Shown: positions 6,105 to 14,407 of the stretch, piece by piece | Position numbering within the stretch: position 1 is the stretch's first letter | Layout: each line of letters starts with the position of its first letter | Source of the DNA: Rickettsiales bacterium | GTDB taxonomy: Bacteria; Pseudomonadota; Alphaproteobacteria; TMED109 | NCBI GenBank assembly: GCA_002689905.1 | Contig: NZIN01000023.1 | Coordinates: forward strand, 1 to 17,710 | Direction: 5' to 3' | Length of the DNA stretch: 17,710 bases | The notes under the pieces: model-generated | What the model was told of the DNA's origin: nothing | The model's database searches: none | The model's input: only the letters and a program-made list of their open reading frames with translations | Program-made: the position numbers and the translations under genes

Positions 6105-6119
6105 GTTAGAGTTAAAATT

Positions 6120-8009
6120 ATGTTAGAAAGTTTTGAAAAAAAAAATTTACAAAATAAAAAAAGTTCAGATATTCTAAATGTTGTTCAGATCAAGCCAGGA
6201 ATTAAAGTTAAAAAAGATTCTAGTAAAGATTCTTTGTTAACTGATTTTGGAAAATCCACTTTAAAAGACAGATACCTTCTTCCTAATGAAGATTATCAAG
6301 GTATGTTTGCTAGAGTAGCAAGCTATTTCTCTGATAATGCAGATCACGCTCAAAGACTCTATGATTACATGTCAAAACACTGGTTTATGCCTTCAACTCC
6401 TATTCTTTCCAATGGAGGAACAAATAGAGGTCTTCCTATTTCTTGTTTTTTAAACGAAGCAGGAGATAGCCTTCATAGTATTGTAGATTTATGGAATGAG
6501 AATGTTTGGTTGGCTTCTAAAGGAGGAGGGATTGGATCTTATTGGGGTAATTTAAGAGGTATAGGTGAAAAGGTTGGACAAGCAGGTAAAACATCAGGAG
6601 TAGTGCCATTCATTAGAGTTATGGATTCTTTGACTTTAGCAATCAGTCAAGGCAGTCTTAGAAGAGGTTCAGCAGCTTGTTATCTTCCGATTTGGCATCC
6701 GGAAATTGAAGAATTTATAGATTTAAGAAGACCTACTGGTGGAGATCCTAACAGAAAAGCTTTAAACCTTCATCATGGAATTGTAATAACAGATGATTTC
6801 ATGAGAGCAGTTGAAGAAGATAAAGAGTGGTCTCTTAAAAGTCCTAAAGATGGATCTATTCAAAAGACTATTAAAGCAAGGTCTCTTTGGATAAAAATTC
6901 TAACTACTAGAATAGAAACAGGAGAACCATATCTACTTTTTATAGATAAAGTTAATGAAGCTATCCCAAATCATCAAAAACTGTCAGGACTTCAAGTTAA
7001 AATGTCAAATTTATGTAGTGAAATTACATTGCCTACTGGAGTTGATAAAGATGGAAATAGAAGAACAGCAGTATGTTGCCTTTCATCATTAAATATAGAA
7101 AAATATGATGAGTGGAATAACCAAGAAGCTTTTGTAGAAGATGTCATGAGATTTTTAGATAATGTCATGGAGGATTTCATTACCAGAGCTCCGGACACTA
7201 TGGCAAGTGCAAAATACTCTGCAATGAGAGAAAGAAGTGTTGGCCTAGGTGTTATGGGATTTCATTCATTTTTACAAAAAAAGAGAATTCCTTTTGACTC
7301 AGTAATGGCAAAAGTATGGAATAAAAGAATCTTTTCTAAAATTAAAGAAGAGGCAGACAGATCTTCTATAGTACTAGCTAACGAGAAAGGAGCATGTCCA
7401 GATGCAAAAGAATATGGTGTTAATGAGAGATTTTCTAATAAAATAGCTATAGCTCCAACTGCTTCTATTTCTATAATTTGTGGAGGTGCTTCTCCAGGAA
7501 TTGAGCCCATAGCAGCTAACAGTTTTACTCAAAAAACATTATCAGGATCCTTTAATGTTAAAAATACGCACCTTAAAAATTTACTAGCTGAAAAAGGTCA
7601 GGACAATGAACAAATTTGGTCTTCCATAACAATCAATAAAGGTTCAGTACAACATCTAGATTTTTTAGACGAAACAGAGAAGGCAGTCTTTAAAACTGCA
7701 TTCGAACTAGATCAAAGAAGAATTGTAGAACTTGCTGGGGACAGAACTCCATATGTTTGTCAGGCACAGTCTTTAAACATTTTTTTAAAACCAGATGTGC
7801 ATAAAAGAGATCTTCACATGATACATTTTTCTGCATGGAAAAGAGGAGTAAAAAGCTTATATTATTTAAGATCTTTATCTATTCAAAGAGCAGAAGTAGT
7901 TTCTCATAATAAAAAAACAACAGAGGTGCCCATAAAAGGTAAAATTAATGAGGATGAACAACCATATGAGAATGAGCTTAATTATGATGAATGTTTGTCT
8001 TGTCAATAA
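6120..8009 (+). CDS. nrdA: Ribonucleoside-diphosphate reductase, class Ia, alpha subunit
   Basis: A 629-residue catalytic subunit that reduces ribonucleoside diphosphates to deoxy forms in the cytoplasm with the NrdB radical subunit. The thiyl and active-site pieces are visible: C109 (PISCFLN), NLCSEI with N297, C299 and E301, the second redox cysteine in VCCLSSLN (319/320), PTASIS and the radical-transfer tyrosines Y581-Y582 (SLYYLRS). The C-terminus ends CLSC (625-628), the shuttle cysteine pair that thioredoxin or glutaredoxin re-reduces. It is shorter than E. coli NrdA (761) because the N-terminal ATP-cone is missing; residues 1-45 are only a short polar leader. The Shine-Dalgarno is weak (TTAGAG). 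Forms an operon with nrdB, 15 bp downstream. The upstream region carries LexA-, NrdR- and DnaA-type sites. Confidence 0.97.
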   Translation: MLESFEKKNLQNKKSSDILNVVQIKPGIKVKKDSSKDSLLTDFGKSTLKDRYLLPNEDYQGMFARVASYFSDNADHAQRLYDYMSKHWFMPSTPILSNGGTNRGLPISCFLNEAGDSLHSIVDLWNENVWLASKGGGIGSYWGNLRGIGEKVGQAGKTSGVVPFIRVMDSLTLAISQGSLRRGSAACYLPIWHPEIEEFIDLRRPTGGDPNRKALNLHHGIVITDDFMRAVEEDKEWSLKSPKDGSIQKTIKARSLWIKILTTRIETGEPYLLFIDKVNEAIPNHQKLSGLQVKMSNLCSEITLPTGVDKDGNRRTAVCCLSSLNIEKYDEWNNQEAFVEDVMRFLDNVMEDFITRAPDTMASAKYSAMRERSVGLGVMGFHSFLQKKRIPFDSVMAKVWNKRIFSKIKEEADRSSIVLANEKGACPDAKEYGVNERFSNKIAIAPTASISIICGGASPGIEPIAANSFTQKTLSGSFNVKNTHLKNLLAEKGQDNEQIWSSITINKGSVQHLDFLDETEKAVFKTAFELDQRRIVELAGDRTPYVCQAQSLNIFLKPDVHKRDLHMIHFSAWKRGVKSLYYLRSLSIQRAEVVSHNKKTTEVPIKGKINEDEQPYENELNYDECLSCQ

Positions 8010-8024
8010 AATATAGAGGAAAAA

Positions 8025-8984
8025 ATGTCATTACTAGATACAAAGAGAATATATAAACCATTTAAGTATCCATGGGCTTATGATGCCTGGCTACAACAAC
8101 AAAGAATCCATTGGATACCAGAAGAGGTTCCATTAGCTGATGACGTATCGGACTGGAATAGAAAGCTTACCAAGCCAGAAAGAAATCTACTCTCACAAAT
8201 ATTTAGATTTTTTACTCAGTCTGACATAGAGGTCAATAATTGTTATATGAAACATTATTCTCAGGTATTTAAACCTACAGAAATTCAAATGATGTTGTCC
8301 GCATTCTCTAATATGGAAACTATTCATATAGCTGCCTATTCGCATTTATTAGACACCATAGGTATGCCAGAAGTAGAATACTCAGCTTTTCTTCAGATTA
8401 AAGAGATGAGAGATAAATATGATTATATGCAAAAGTTTAATACAAAAACAAAAATTAATATTGCAAAAACATTAGCAATATTTGGGGGCTTCACTGAAGG
8501 GCTACAATTATTTGCAACATTTGCTATTCTTCTGAATTTCCCTAGGTTCAATAAAATGAAGGGAATGGGTCAGATTGTAACATGGTCAGCAAGAGATGAA
8601 AGTTTACATACAGAATCTATTATTAAACTTTATAATACTTTTGTTAGTGAAAATTCTGATATAGATATTGAAGAATTACAGAGAGACTTATATATAGCGT
8701 GTAATACCATGATAGAACATGAGGATGCTTTTATTGATAGAGCATTTGAATTAGGTACAGTAGAAGGATTGAGACCTGAAGAGGTAAAAAGTTATATGAG
8801 GTATATGGCAGATATCCGACTTAATCAACTTAAGTTACAGCCTATATATAAAATAGGGATTAATCCATTGCCATGGATGGACGAAATGCTTAATGCTGTA
8901 GAACATACAAACTTTTTTGAAAATAGAGCAACTGAATATTCTAAGGCCGCGACTACTGGAACATGGGAACAAGCTTTTGGTTAA
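8025..8984 (+). CDS. nrdB: Ribonucleoside-diphosphate reductase, class Ia, beta (radical) subunit
   Basis: A 319-residue ferritin-like subunit that generates and holds the tyrosyl radical passed to NrdA. Metal ligands appear as D67 (TQSDIE), E98 and H101 (METIH), E158 (FTEGL), E192 and H195 (RDESLH). The radical tyrosine is present as Y105, four residues after H101, as in E. coli Y122, so this is a tyrosyl-radical class I enzyme and not a Phe-substituted class Ic form. No N-terminal ATP-cone is fused. The start is supported by AGAGGA 5 nt before the ATG, and it is co-transcribed with nrdA. It converges with the molybdenum hydroxylase gene, with only 15 bp between stops and no clear terminator. 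Confidence 0.97.
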   Translation: MSLLDTKRIYKPFKYPWAYDAWLQQQRIHWIPEEVPLADDVSDWNRKLTKPERNLLSQIFRFFTQSDIEVNNCYMKHYSQVFKPTEIQMMLSAFSNMETIHIAAYSHLLDTIGMPEVEYSAFLQIKEMRDKYDYMQKFNTKTKINIAKTLAIFGGFTEGLQLFATFAILLNFPRFNKMKGMGQIVTWSARDESLHTESIIKLYNTFVSENSDIDIEELQRDLYIACNTMIEHEDAFIDRAFELGTVEGLRPEEVKSYMRYMADIRLNQLKLQPIYKIGINPLPWMDEMLNAVEHTNFFENRATEYSKAATTGTWEQAFG

Positions 8985-8999
8985 AGACTTTATCGTATA

Positions 9000-11309
9000 T
9001 TAAGTTATTTCATTCGGCAGTTTATTAGATAACAAAACTTTTTTCCATACTTTTTCAGGTCTAGCTGGCATATCAATATGATCAATGTCTAAAGCATTAC
9101 ACAAGGCATTGATAATCGCAGGCGGTGCCCCAATTGCTCCAGCTTCTCCAGCTCCTTTAATTCCTAAAGGATTTGCCTTACAAAGTATCTCATTATATGT
9201 AAAGTTAATTTCAGGTATGTCACTAGCTCTAGGAATAGCATAATCCATAAATGAACCACTAAGTAATTGACCCGATTGAGTATCATAAATAGTTTCTTCT
9301 AGCAAAGCTTGTCCTATTCCTTGAGCTATTCCTCCATGTATTTGACCTTCTAATAATAAAGGGTTGATAACTCTACCAAAATCATCTACTACAGTATAAC
9401 TTAAAATTTTTACTTCACCAGATACTTTATCAACTTCTAATTCACAAATATGTGTTCCATTAGGATATGTATAACTTCCAGGTTGAGGTGCCCATTGATC
9501 AGAAATTTCTAAAGAACTTTTTCTTTTTTCAAATAGGTTAGATATATCTGACAAAGTGAAAACTTTACTATTATATTCAAATTTCCCCTCTTTATAATTT
9601 ATAGAGTTAACACTTGTATTGAGTTGCTGAGATAGAATTTCTTTAGCTTTAAACAAAAATTTTTCTGAAGCCTTTAGTAAAGCATTTCCTCCTACTGGCA
9701 TAGACCTTGATCCTCCAGTTCCTGATCCATTTTTTATTTCTTTACTATTTCCTTGAATAATGATGATTTCATTGATATTTATATTTAGAATTTCAGAAAC
9801 TATCTGAGCATATGCTGTTGCATGACCTTGTCCATTTGATTGAGTTCCTATTTTAACTTCAATATTCCCATTTTTTCCAACCATTATTGATGCATATTCT
9901 GGACCACCACCACCACAGGCTTCTATATAAGTTGCAATTCCTATGCCTCTAAGTTTATGGTTATCTAAAGATTTTTTTTTTCTATTTTCAAATGATGAGT
10001 AAGAGGAGTTATTTGCACACTGCAATAAATTTTTCTTAAAGTCGCCGCTGTCATAAGTATGTCCTAATGCTGTTTTGTAAGGCATCTCTTTTTTATCAAT
10101 TAAATTAATTTCTCTTATTTTTAAAGGAGATATTTTTAACTCTCTAGCAGACTTATCAATAAGTCTTTCTATTAAAAAAGATGCTTCTGGCCTCCCTGCC
10201 CCTCTATAGGCATCAACTGGATTTGTATTTGTAAAAACTCCTTTAACATTTGCGTATGCAAATGGAATTTTATAGCAGCCAGTTAACATACCTGTACCGG
10301 CTAAGGTAGGTATAAATACTCCAAAATCTGAAATATACGCTCCTAGATTAGCATAGGTTTCTACTTTTAGTGCTGTAATTTTATAGTCTTGATCAAAGCC
10401 TATAGTTGCTTTACTTATATGATCTCTTCCATGTATATCCGATAAAAAGCTTTCTGTCCTTTTTGCTCTCCATTTTATAGTTTTATTAGTATATTTTGCG
10501 GCTGCTAAAGTTAAAACATATTCAGGGTAATTGAAAATCTTCATTCCGAATCCGCCCCCAACATCTCCAGTAAATACGTTTATTTTTTCTTCTTTAATGT
10601 TAAATATTACAGCTAATTTTCTTTTAAGACTGTGTACTCCTTGGCTTGAACAAAATAAAGAATACTCACCAGTTGTTTTATCATATTTACCAATAGTGCT
10701 TCTACATTCCATAGGATTAGGTATTAACCTATTATTTATTAAATCAATATTAATAATATAAGAAGACTTATTTAAGTTATGATCAGTATCTATTTTATTC
10801 CCTAACTCCCAATCAAATGAAATATTATTACTTAATTCTTCTCTTACTATAGGAGCGTCCTTACTAATAGCATCTTTAATGTTAGTAACACTTATCAATT
10901 CTTCATATTCAATTTCTATTAAATCAGCAGCTTCTTCAGCTATCTCTATAGTTTCCGCAATAATAGCTAATATAGGCTCACCTACATATCTAATTATCTC
11001 ATTTGCAAGAATATTCCTATAGGTTTCAGTCATCTCGCTACCATCTTTATTTTTTACTTTAAAGCCTGGAAACATAGGTTTGATATTTAAATTATTAATT
11101 AATTCATGATTTAATATAGTTATTACACCACAAAGAGATTCAGCATCTTTCAAATTTATATTTTTTATTTTAGCAAAAGAATAAGGGGATCTTAATATAT
11201 GCATAAATACCTGATTATCATGATTGATATCATCAGTATAAGAAGCAGTTCCTGTTAAAAACTTATCATCTTCCAATCTTTTAATGGGTTGTCCAATTCC
11301 AAATCTCAA
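9000..11309 (-). CDS. Xanthine dehydrogenase-family molybdopterin-binding large subunit (CoxL form II-like)
   Basis: A 769-residue large subunit of a molybdenum hydroxylase, which hydroxylates a C-H bond (or oxidises CO in true CoxL) using water. Landmarks are the N-terminal GIGQPIKRLEDDKFLTG (4-20), GDVGGGFGMK (248-257), AYRGAGR (367-373), GQGHATAYAQ (493-502), GTGGSRSMPVGG (530-541) and the catalytic glutamate E722 in GAGEAG (719-724). The loop is AYRGAGR, not the AYxCSFR of genuine aerobic CO dehydrogenase, so the substrate is probably an organic molecule (aromatic, heterocycle or aldehyde). Start is TTG at 11309 with AGGAG (11318-11322) 8 nt upstream. The FAD and 2Fe-2S subunits that normally sit beside it are absent from the window. 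Confidence 0.93.
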   Translation of the reverse strand: MRFGIGQPIKRLEDDKFLTGTASYTDDINHDNQVFMHILRSPYSFAKIKNINLKDAESLCGVITILNHELINNLNIKPMFPGFKVKNKDGSEMTETYRNILANEIIRYVGEPILAIIAETIEIAEEAADLIEIEYEELISVTNIKDAISKDAPIVREELSNNISFDWELGNKIDTDHNLNKSSYIINIDLINNRLIPNPMECRSTIGKYDKTTGEYSLFCSSQGVHSLKRKLAVIFNIKEEKINVFTGDVGGGFGMKIFNYPEYVLTLAAAKYTNKTIKWRAKRTESFLSDIHGRDHISKATIGFDQDYKITALKVETYANLGAYISDFGVFIPTLAGTGMLTGCYKIPFAYANVKGVFTNTNPVDAYRGAGRPEASFLIERLIDKSARELKISPLKIREINLIDKKEMPYKTALGHTYDSGDFKKNLLQCANNSSYSSFENRKKKSLDNHKLRGIGIATYIEACGGGGPEYASIMVGKNGNIEVKIGTQSNGQGHATAYAQIVSEILNININEIIIIQGNSKEIKNGSGTGGSRSMPVGGNALLKASEKFLFKAKEILSQQLNTSVNSINYKEGKFEYNSKVFTLSDISNLFEKRKSSLEISDQWAPQPGSYTYPNGTHICELEVDKVSGEVKILSYTVVDDFGRVINPLLLEGQIHGGIAQGIGQALLEETIYDTQSGQLLSGSFMDYAIPRASDIPEINFTYNEILCKANPLGIKGAGEAGAIGAPPAIINALCNALDIDHIDMPARPEKVWKKVLLSNKLPNEIT

Positions 11310-11389
11310 AAAAAACTCTCCTATTTAATTATTAATATAAAACATTATTAGATTATTGAAAATTAGAAATTTATAATTATAATATTTAC

Positions 11390-11737
11390 ATGAATAAAAA
11401 TAATAATAATGTTTTAGATATTCCTAAATTCACTATCGGAGAAGTTGTAAAACATAGGTATTATCCATTTAGAGGAGTAATATTTGATGTCGATCCAAAA
11501 TACATGAATAGTGAAGAGTGGTATGACTCTATACCAAAGGATATAAGACCTAAAAGAAACCAGCCTTTTTATCACTTATTTGCAGAAAATGATGATGGTC
11601 CATATATAGCTTATGTTTCTCAGCAAAACCTTCTGCATGATGAGAACTTAGACCCATGCTCACATCCTCAAATTAATGCTGTATTCGACGGGGTGAAAGA
11701 TGGTAAATATGTTTTAAAAAATTCAAACTTGCAGTAG
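11390..11737 (+). CDS. hspQ: HspQ / YccV-like heat shock, hemimethylated-DNA-binding family protein
   Basis: A 115-residue protein slightly longer than E. coli HspQ (105). The family pattern is clear: FTIGEVVKHRYYPFRGVIFD (residues 14-33), then PFYHLFAE and DGPYIAYVSQQNLL, with the conserved closing HP motif (SHPQI). In E. coli HspQ promotes proteolysis (a Lon specificity factor) and was first described as binding hemimethylated DNA; which role applies here is unknown. It is divergent from the molybdenum hydroxylase across 80 bp with no recognisable heat-shock sigma promoter. Its TAG directly abuts the stop of the convergent cytochrome gene with zero spacer. Confidence 0.92.
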   Translation: MNKNNNNVLDIPKFTIGEVVKHRYYPFRGVIFDVDPKYMNSEEWYDSIPKDIRPKRNQPFYHLFAENDDGPYIAYVSQQNLLHDENLDPCSHPQINAVFDGVKDGKYVLKNSNLQ

Positions 11738-12271
11738 TTAATTACAATTTTTTATATACTGCCCTGACCAACCACTTACCTCACTAGCAAGTTGTGAGGT
11801 TAACAGCCTTCTAAAATTAGCATGACATGAACCACAAGCATTTCCTAAGTTACACATAGCTTTCTCTGTGCCATCAATATCATCATTAGAAATAGTTTCT
11901 TTTAGCGTGATAGCAGATACTTCTGCAGCAGAGTAGAGTTTTTCAAAATAATCTGGTAAGGCCCAAACTGCTGGTGTAGCATTAGTAAAACTTTTAGCAG
12001 ATAGATTTGTGTAAGAAGGCCATAAATCTTTAGTTTTCTCCAATAAAAGTATTATTTCCTCTGCGTCTTGATCCGCTATATCCTTATTATAATCAATTTT
12101 TTCTTTAAGTTCAACATAAGGAGATAATCTCTTTATTCTCATCCAAAGCTCTTGCATGGCAGCCTGTCTTATCTGAATAGTTTCTTTAGCTTTATCAAAA
12201 CTAGTGGCATAGTTATTGAGAGAAAGAAGAAATAAGATTAAAACTAAAAATCTTTTAATAGTTACTTGCAT
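11738..12271 (-). CDS. Cytochrome c'-type (class II c-type cytochrome) protein
   Basis: A 177-residue periplasmic haem protein. It has a signal peptide (hydrophobic 8-18, cut near residue 23) and, close to the C-terminus, the haem-binding CGSCH (C146, C149, H150). This placement and the helical remainder, with IRQAAMQELW at 34-43 providing a possible axial methionine M39, fit class II cytochromes c (c' or c-556). Such proteins bind NO or CO, or carry electrons. It is last of the minus-strand run after map and the 62-residue membrane protein (57-bp gap). Partner and function cannot be assigned; it might donate or accept electrons for an oxidoreductase encoded elsewhere. Confidence 0.88.
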   Translation of the reverse strand: MQVTIKRFLVLILFLLSLNNYATSFDKAKETIQIRQAAMQELWMRIKRLSPYVELKEKIDYNKDIADQDAEEIILLLEKTKDLWPSYTNLSAKSFTNATPAVWALPDYFEKLYSAAEVSAITLKETISNDDIDGTEKAMCNLGNACGSCHANFRRLLTSQLASEVSGWSGQYIKNCN

Positions 12272-12328
12272 AATATGATATTAGTTTTTTTTAATAGAAA
12301 AGCAATCTCTTTATAAAAATGCTGAATA

Positions 12329-12517
12329 TTATTTATTTTTTTTTAACCAAGGGGCATCAGGTGAGGTCACTTCACCTTTAGGTATATTATTTTGTTCTGT
12401 TTTATATAAATTCGTTAATTTACTTTTTTTATTTTTCATAAAATGACGACCTAATATAAAAGAAAGGATTACAGTAATTAAGAATATACTTACACCAATT
12501 AAAGGATGATAATACAT
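12329..12517 (-). CDS. Small single-span membrane protein, unrecognised
   Basis: A 62-residue protein with one membrane segment at about residues 5-24 (HPLIGVSIFLITVILSFILG) followed by a basic stretch (HFMKNKKSK) and a polar tail ending PDAPWLKKNK. By the positive-inside rule the tail lies in the cytoplasm. No family is recognised. It lies between map (36-bp gap) and the cytochrome c'-type gene (57-bp gap) on the same strand, so it is probably co-transcribed with them and might be an accessory factor of a respiratory or cytochrome system; that is only contextual inference. Confidence 0.6.
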   Translation of the reverse strand: MYYHPLIGVSIFLITVILSFILGRHFMKNKKSKLTNLYKTEQNNIPKGEVTSPDAPWLKKNK

Positions 12518-12553
12518 AATATAATATTATAGAAAATAATGCATAAAAACAAT

Positions 12554-13357
12554 CTATTTATGTGCCTTTTCCTCATTAGACAGAGTAAAAACCTCAAAGC
12601 CATTTTCTGTAACTCCTATAGTATGTTCATATTGCGCTGACAATTTTTTATCTCTAGTAACTGCTGTCCATCCATCATCTAATATTTTAATGTCTTTTTT
12701 GCCTATATTTATCATTGGTTCTATCGTAAAGAACATACCTTTTTCTAATTTCATACCTTCACCTACATTCCCATAGTGTAAAACATTAGGGGCGCTATGA
12801 AATATTTTTCCTATTCCATGACCACAAAAGTCTCTAACTATAGAGTACCCTCTACTTTCAGCATATTTTTGTATTGCATTACCTATATCACCTAAAGTAT
12901 TGCCTGGTTTAACTTTTTTTATTCCTTCCCACATTGAGTTGAATGTGGTTTCTATTAACCTCTGAGATTTAATGCTTTTCTTCCCTATAAAAAACATTCT
13001 GCTAGTGTCTCCGTGCCATCCATTAAGAATTACTGTAATATCAATATTGAGAACATCTCCATCCTTTAAAGTTTTTTCACTAGGTATACCATGACATACA
13101 ACATGATTTACTGAAGTACAAATAGATTTAGGAAACCCTTTATAATTGAGTGGAGCAGGAATTGCTTCTTTAGATATAATGTAATCATGACAAAGCTTAT
13201 CTAATTTTTCAGTAGTTATATTAGGTTTGACATGAGGAGTTATGAAGTCTAAAACCTTGGAAGCAAGTTTTCCTGCTGATCTCATATTTTCAAAATCCTG
13301 TTCCGTATGAATTGTTACAGGATTATTGTAATTATCAAAAACAACTGATTTGTCCAT
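12554..13357 (-). CDS. map: Methionine aminopeptidase, type I
   Basis: A 267-residue cytosolic metallopeptidase that removes the initiator methionine from nascent proteins after deformylase action. Metal ligands are D106 (NIDITV), D117 (HGDTSR), H180 (CGHGIG), E213 (FTIEPM) and E244 (QYEHT), with the substrate-binding H89 (CHGIP); spacing matches E. coli MetAP (97, 108, 171, 204, 235). No N-terminal zinc-finger extension, so type Ia. It leads a minus-strand run with the small membrane protein and the cytochrome, and is divergent from the CinA-like gene across 124 bp of very A/T-rich sequence that must hold both promoters. Confidence 0.97.
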   Translation of the reverse strand: MDKSVVFDNYNNPVTIHTEQDFENMRSAGKLASKVLDFITPHVKPNITTEKLDKLCHDYIISKEAIPAPLNYKGFPKSICTSVNHVVCHGIPSEKTLKDGDVLNIDITVILNGWHGDTSRMFFIGKKSIKSQRLIETTFNSMWEGIKKVKPGNTLGDIGNAIQKYAESRGYSIVRDFCGHGIGKIFHSAPNVLHYGNVGEGMKLEKGMFFTIEPMINIGKKDIKILDDGWTAVTRDKKLSAQYEHTIGVTENGFEVFTLSNEEKAHK

Positions 13358-13481
13358 AATATTTTCTTTTCTAAAATTTAAATTATCATACTTCTAAGCA
13401 TTGATTATTTATATAACTATAATAATATAGTAATATAATATATTCTTTATATTTTTTTTTATATGTATAGTCTAACTTATT

Positions 13482-14222
13482 ATGATTAAAGCAAGCATTC
13501 TTATTATAGGTAATGAGATATTATCAGGCAGAACTTTAGACAAAAACTCAAACTTTATATGTAATCGTTGCTCTGATCTAGGTATAGTTATAGATCAGAT
13601 AAGAGTAATTCCAGACAATAAAAATATTATTAAAAAAGTAGTTTTAGAGTTATCAAAAAAGTATAATTATGTATTTGTTACTGGTGGAATAGGACCTACT
13701 CACGATGATATTACAGCTATTTCTATATCAGAAGCATTTAAGAGAAGACTAGTTCTTAATAAAAAAGCCGAAAATTTGCTAATTAAACATTATGAAAATT
13801 CAAATGTTACACTTAATGAAAGCAGATTGAAAATGGCACTAATTCCAGAAAAGGCAAACTTAATTTTAAATCCTGTAAGCTCTGCTCCTGGATTTAAAAT
13901 AAAAAACGTATGGGTAATGGCTGGAGTGCCAAAAATTATGCAAGCTATGTTCGTAGATAGTATAGAACCAAAATTAAAAAAGGATAAAGCCAGGATTTCT
14001 AAATCAGTTTGTGTGCAAAAAGCTGAAGGAGATATTGCAGAAATATTAAATGACCTAGATCGAACACATAAGAATTTAGAGATAGGTAGTTATCCATTTT
14101 ATCAGCCCCCAAAAATTGGTACAAACGTAATTTTTAGATCTCAGGATGAAAAGGTAATAAATAAAGCTATAAAAATCTTAAGCAAGAAATTAAAAAATAA
14201 AAATATATTATTTTCCGTGTAA
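13482..14222 (+). CDS. Stand-alone CinA N-terminal / MoaB-MogA-like molybdopterin-binding domain protein
   Basis: A 246-residue protein of the MoCF-binding fold. The opening IIGNEILSGRTLDKNSNFI (8-26) and VFVTGGIGPTHDDIT (64-78) are the CinA-N signature, and APGF with the downstream MAGVPKIMQAM is also typical. Full CinA has about 400 residues with a C-terminal nicotinamide-nucleotide amidase domain; this protein stops after the first domain, a common architecture in alphaproteobacteria. Proposed roles of the domain are ADP-ribose or NMN-related pyrophosphatase, or cofactor binding; its cellular job is not settled. It is divergent from map and is followed by tRNA-Leu 31 bp later. Confidence 0.88.
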   Translation: MIKASILIIGNEILSGRTLDKNSNFICNRCSDLGIVIDQIRVIPDNKNIIKKVVLELSKKYNYVFVTGGIGPTHDDITAISISEAFKRRLVLNKKAENLLIKHYENSNVTLNESRLKMALIPEKANLILNPVSSAPGFKIKNVWVMAGVPKIMQAMFVDSIEPKLKKDKARISKSVCVQKAEGDIAEILNDLDRTHKNLEIGSYPFYQPPKIGTNVIFRSQDEKVINKAIKILSKKLKNKNILFSV

Positions 14223-14253
14223 AGAGATTATAGTATAAATGTAGTACACAGAA

Positions 14254-14340
14254 GCCCACTTGGCGGAATAGGTAGACGCAAGGGACTTAAAATCCCTTGT
14301 CCGTAAGGACGTCCCGGTTCGAGTCCGGGAGTGGGCACCA
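14254..14340 (+). tRNA. tRNA-Leu (anticodon UAA)
   Basis: An 87-nt gene with encoded CCA. Acceptor stem GCCCACT pairs with AGTGGGC. The anticodon stem-loop is AGGGA-CTTAAAA-TCCCT, with anticodon TAA at 14288-14290. The long variable arm (TCC-GTAA-GGA) is expected of a class II tRNA, and the T-arm is CCCGG-TTCGAGT-CCGGG. It decodes UUA (and UUG by wobble), the most used leucine codon in this A/T-rich genome. A likely -10, TATAAA, lies at 14234-14239, so it may have its own promoter just after the CinA-like gene. rlmB follows 67 bp downstream. Confidence 0.98.
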
Positions 14341-14367
14341 TATTATTATTTGATATGTTTCTTTTAA

Positions 14368-14391
14368 TTCTTTAAATGTAAATTTAAAGAA
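14368..14391 (+). repeat. 10-bp perfect inverted repeat in the rlmB leader
   Basis: TTCTTTAAAT and ATTTAAAGAA form a perfect 10-bp stem with a GTAA loop, between tRNA-Leu and the rlmB Shine-Dalgarno (GAGGAAG, 14399-14405). There is no T-run after it, so it is a poor terminator. It could be a processing, stability or protein-binding element. Being A/T-rich, it may be fortuitous. Confidence 0.4.
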
Positions 14392-14407
14392 AATTTATGA
14401 GGAAGTT

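Noticed and set aside
5886..6119. Possible cobalamin riboswitch for the adenosyltransferase gene.
   Set aside because: No B12-box-like conserved sequence; the region is explained better by nrd control sites.
6992..7510. Minus-strand open frames inside nrdA.
   Set aside because: Antisense shadows of a well-supported conserved gene.
9000..11309. Genuine aerobic carbon monoxide dehydrogenase.
   Set aside because: The active-site loop is AYRGAGR, not AYxCSFR, and CoxM and CoxS are missing.
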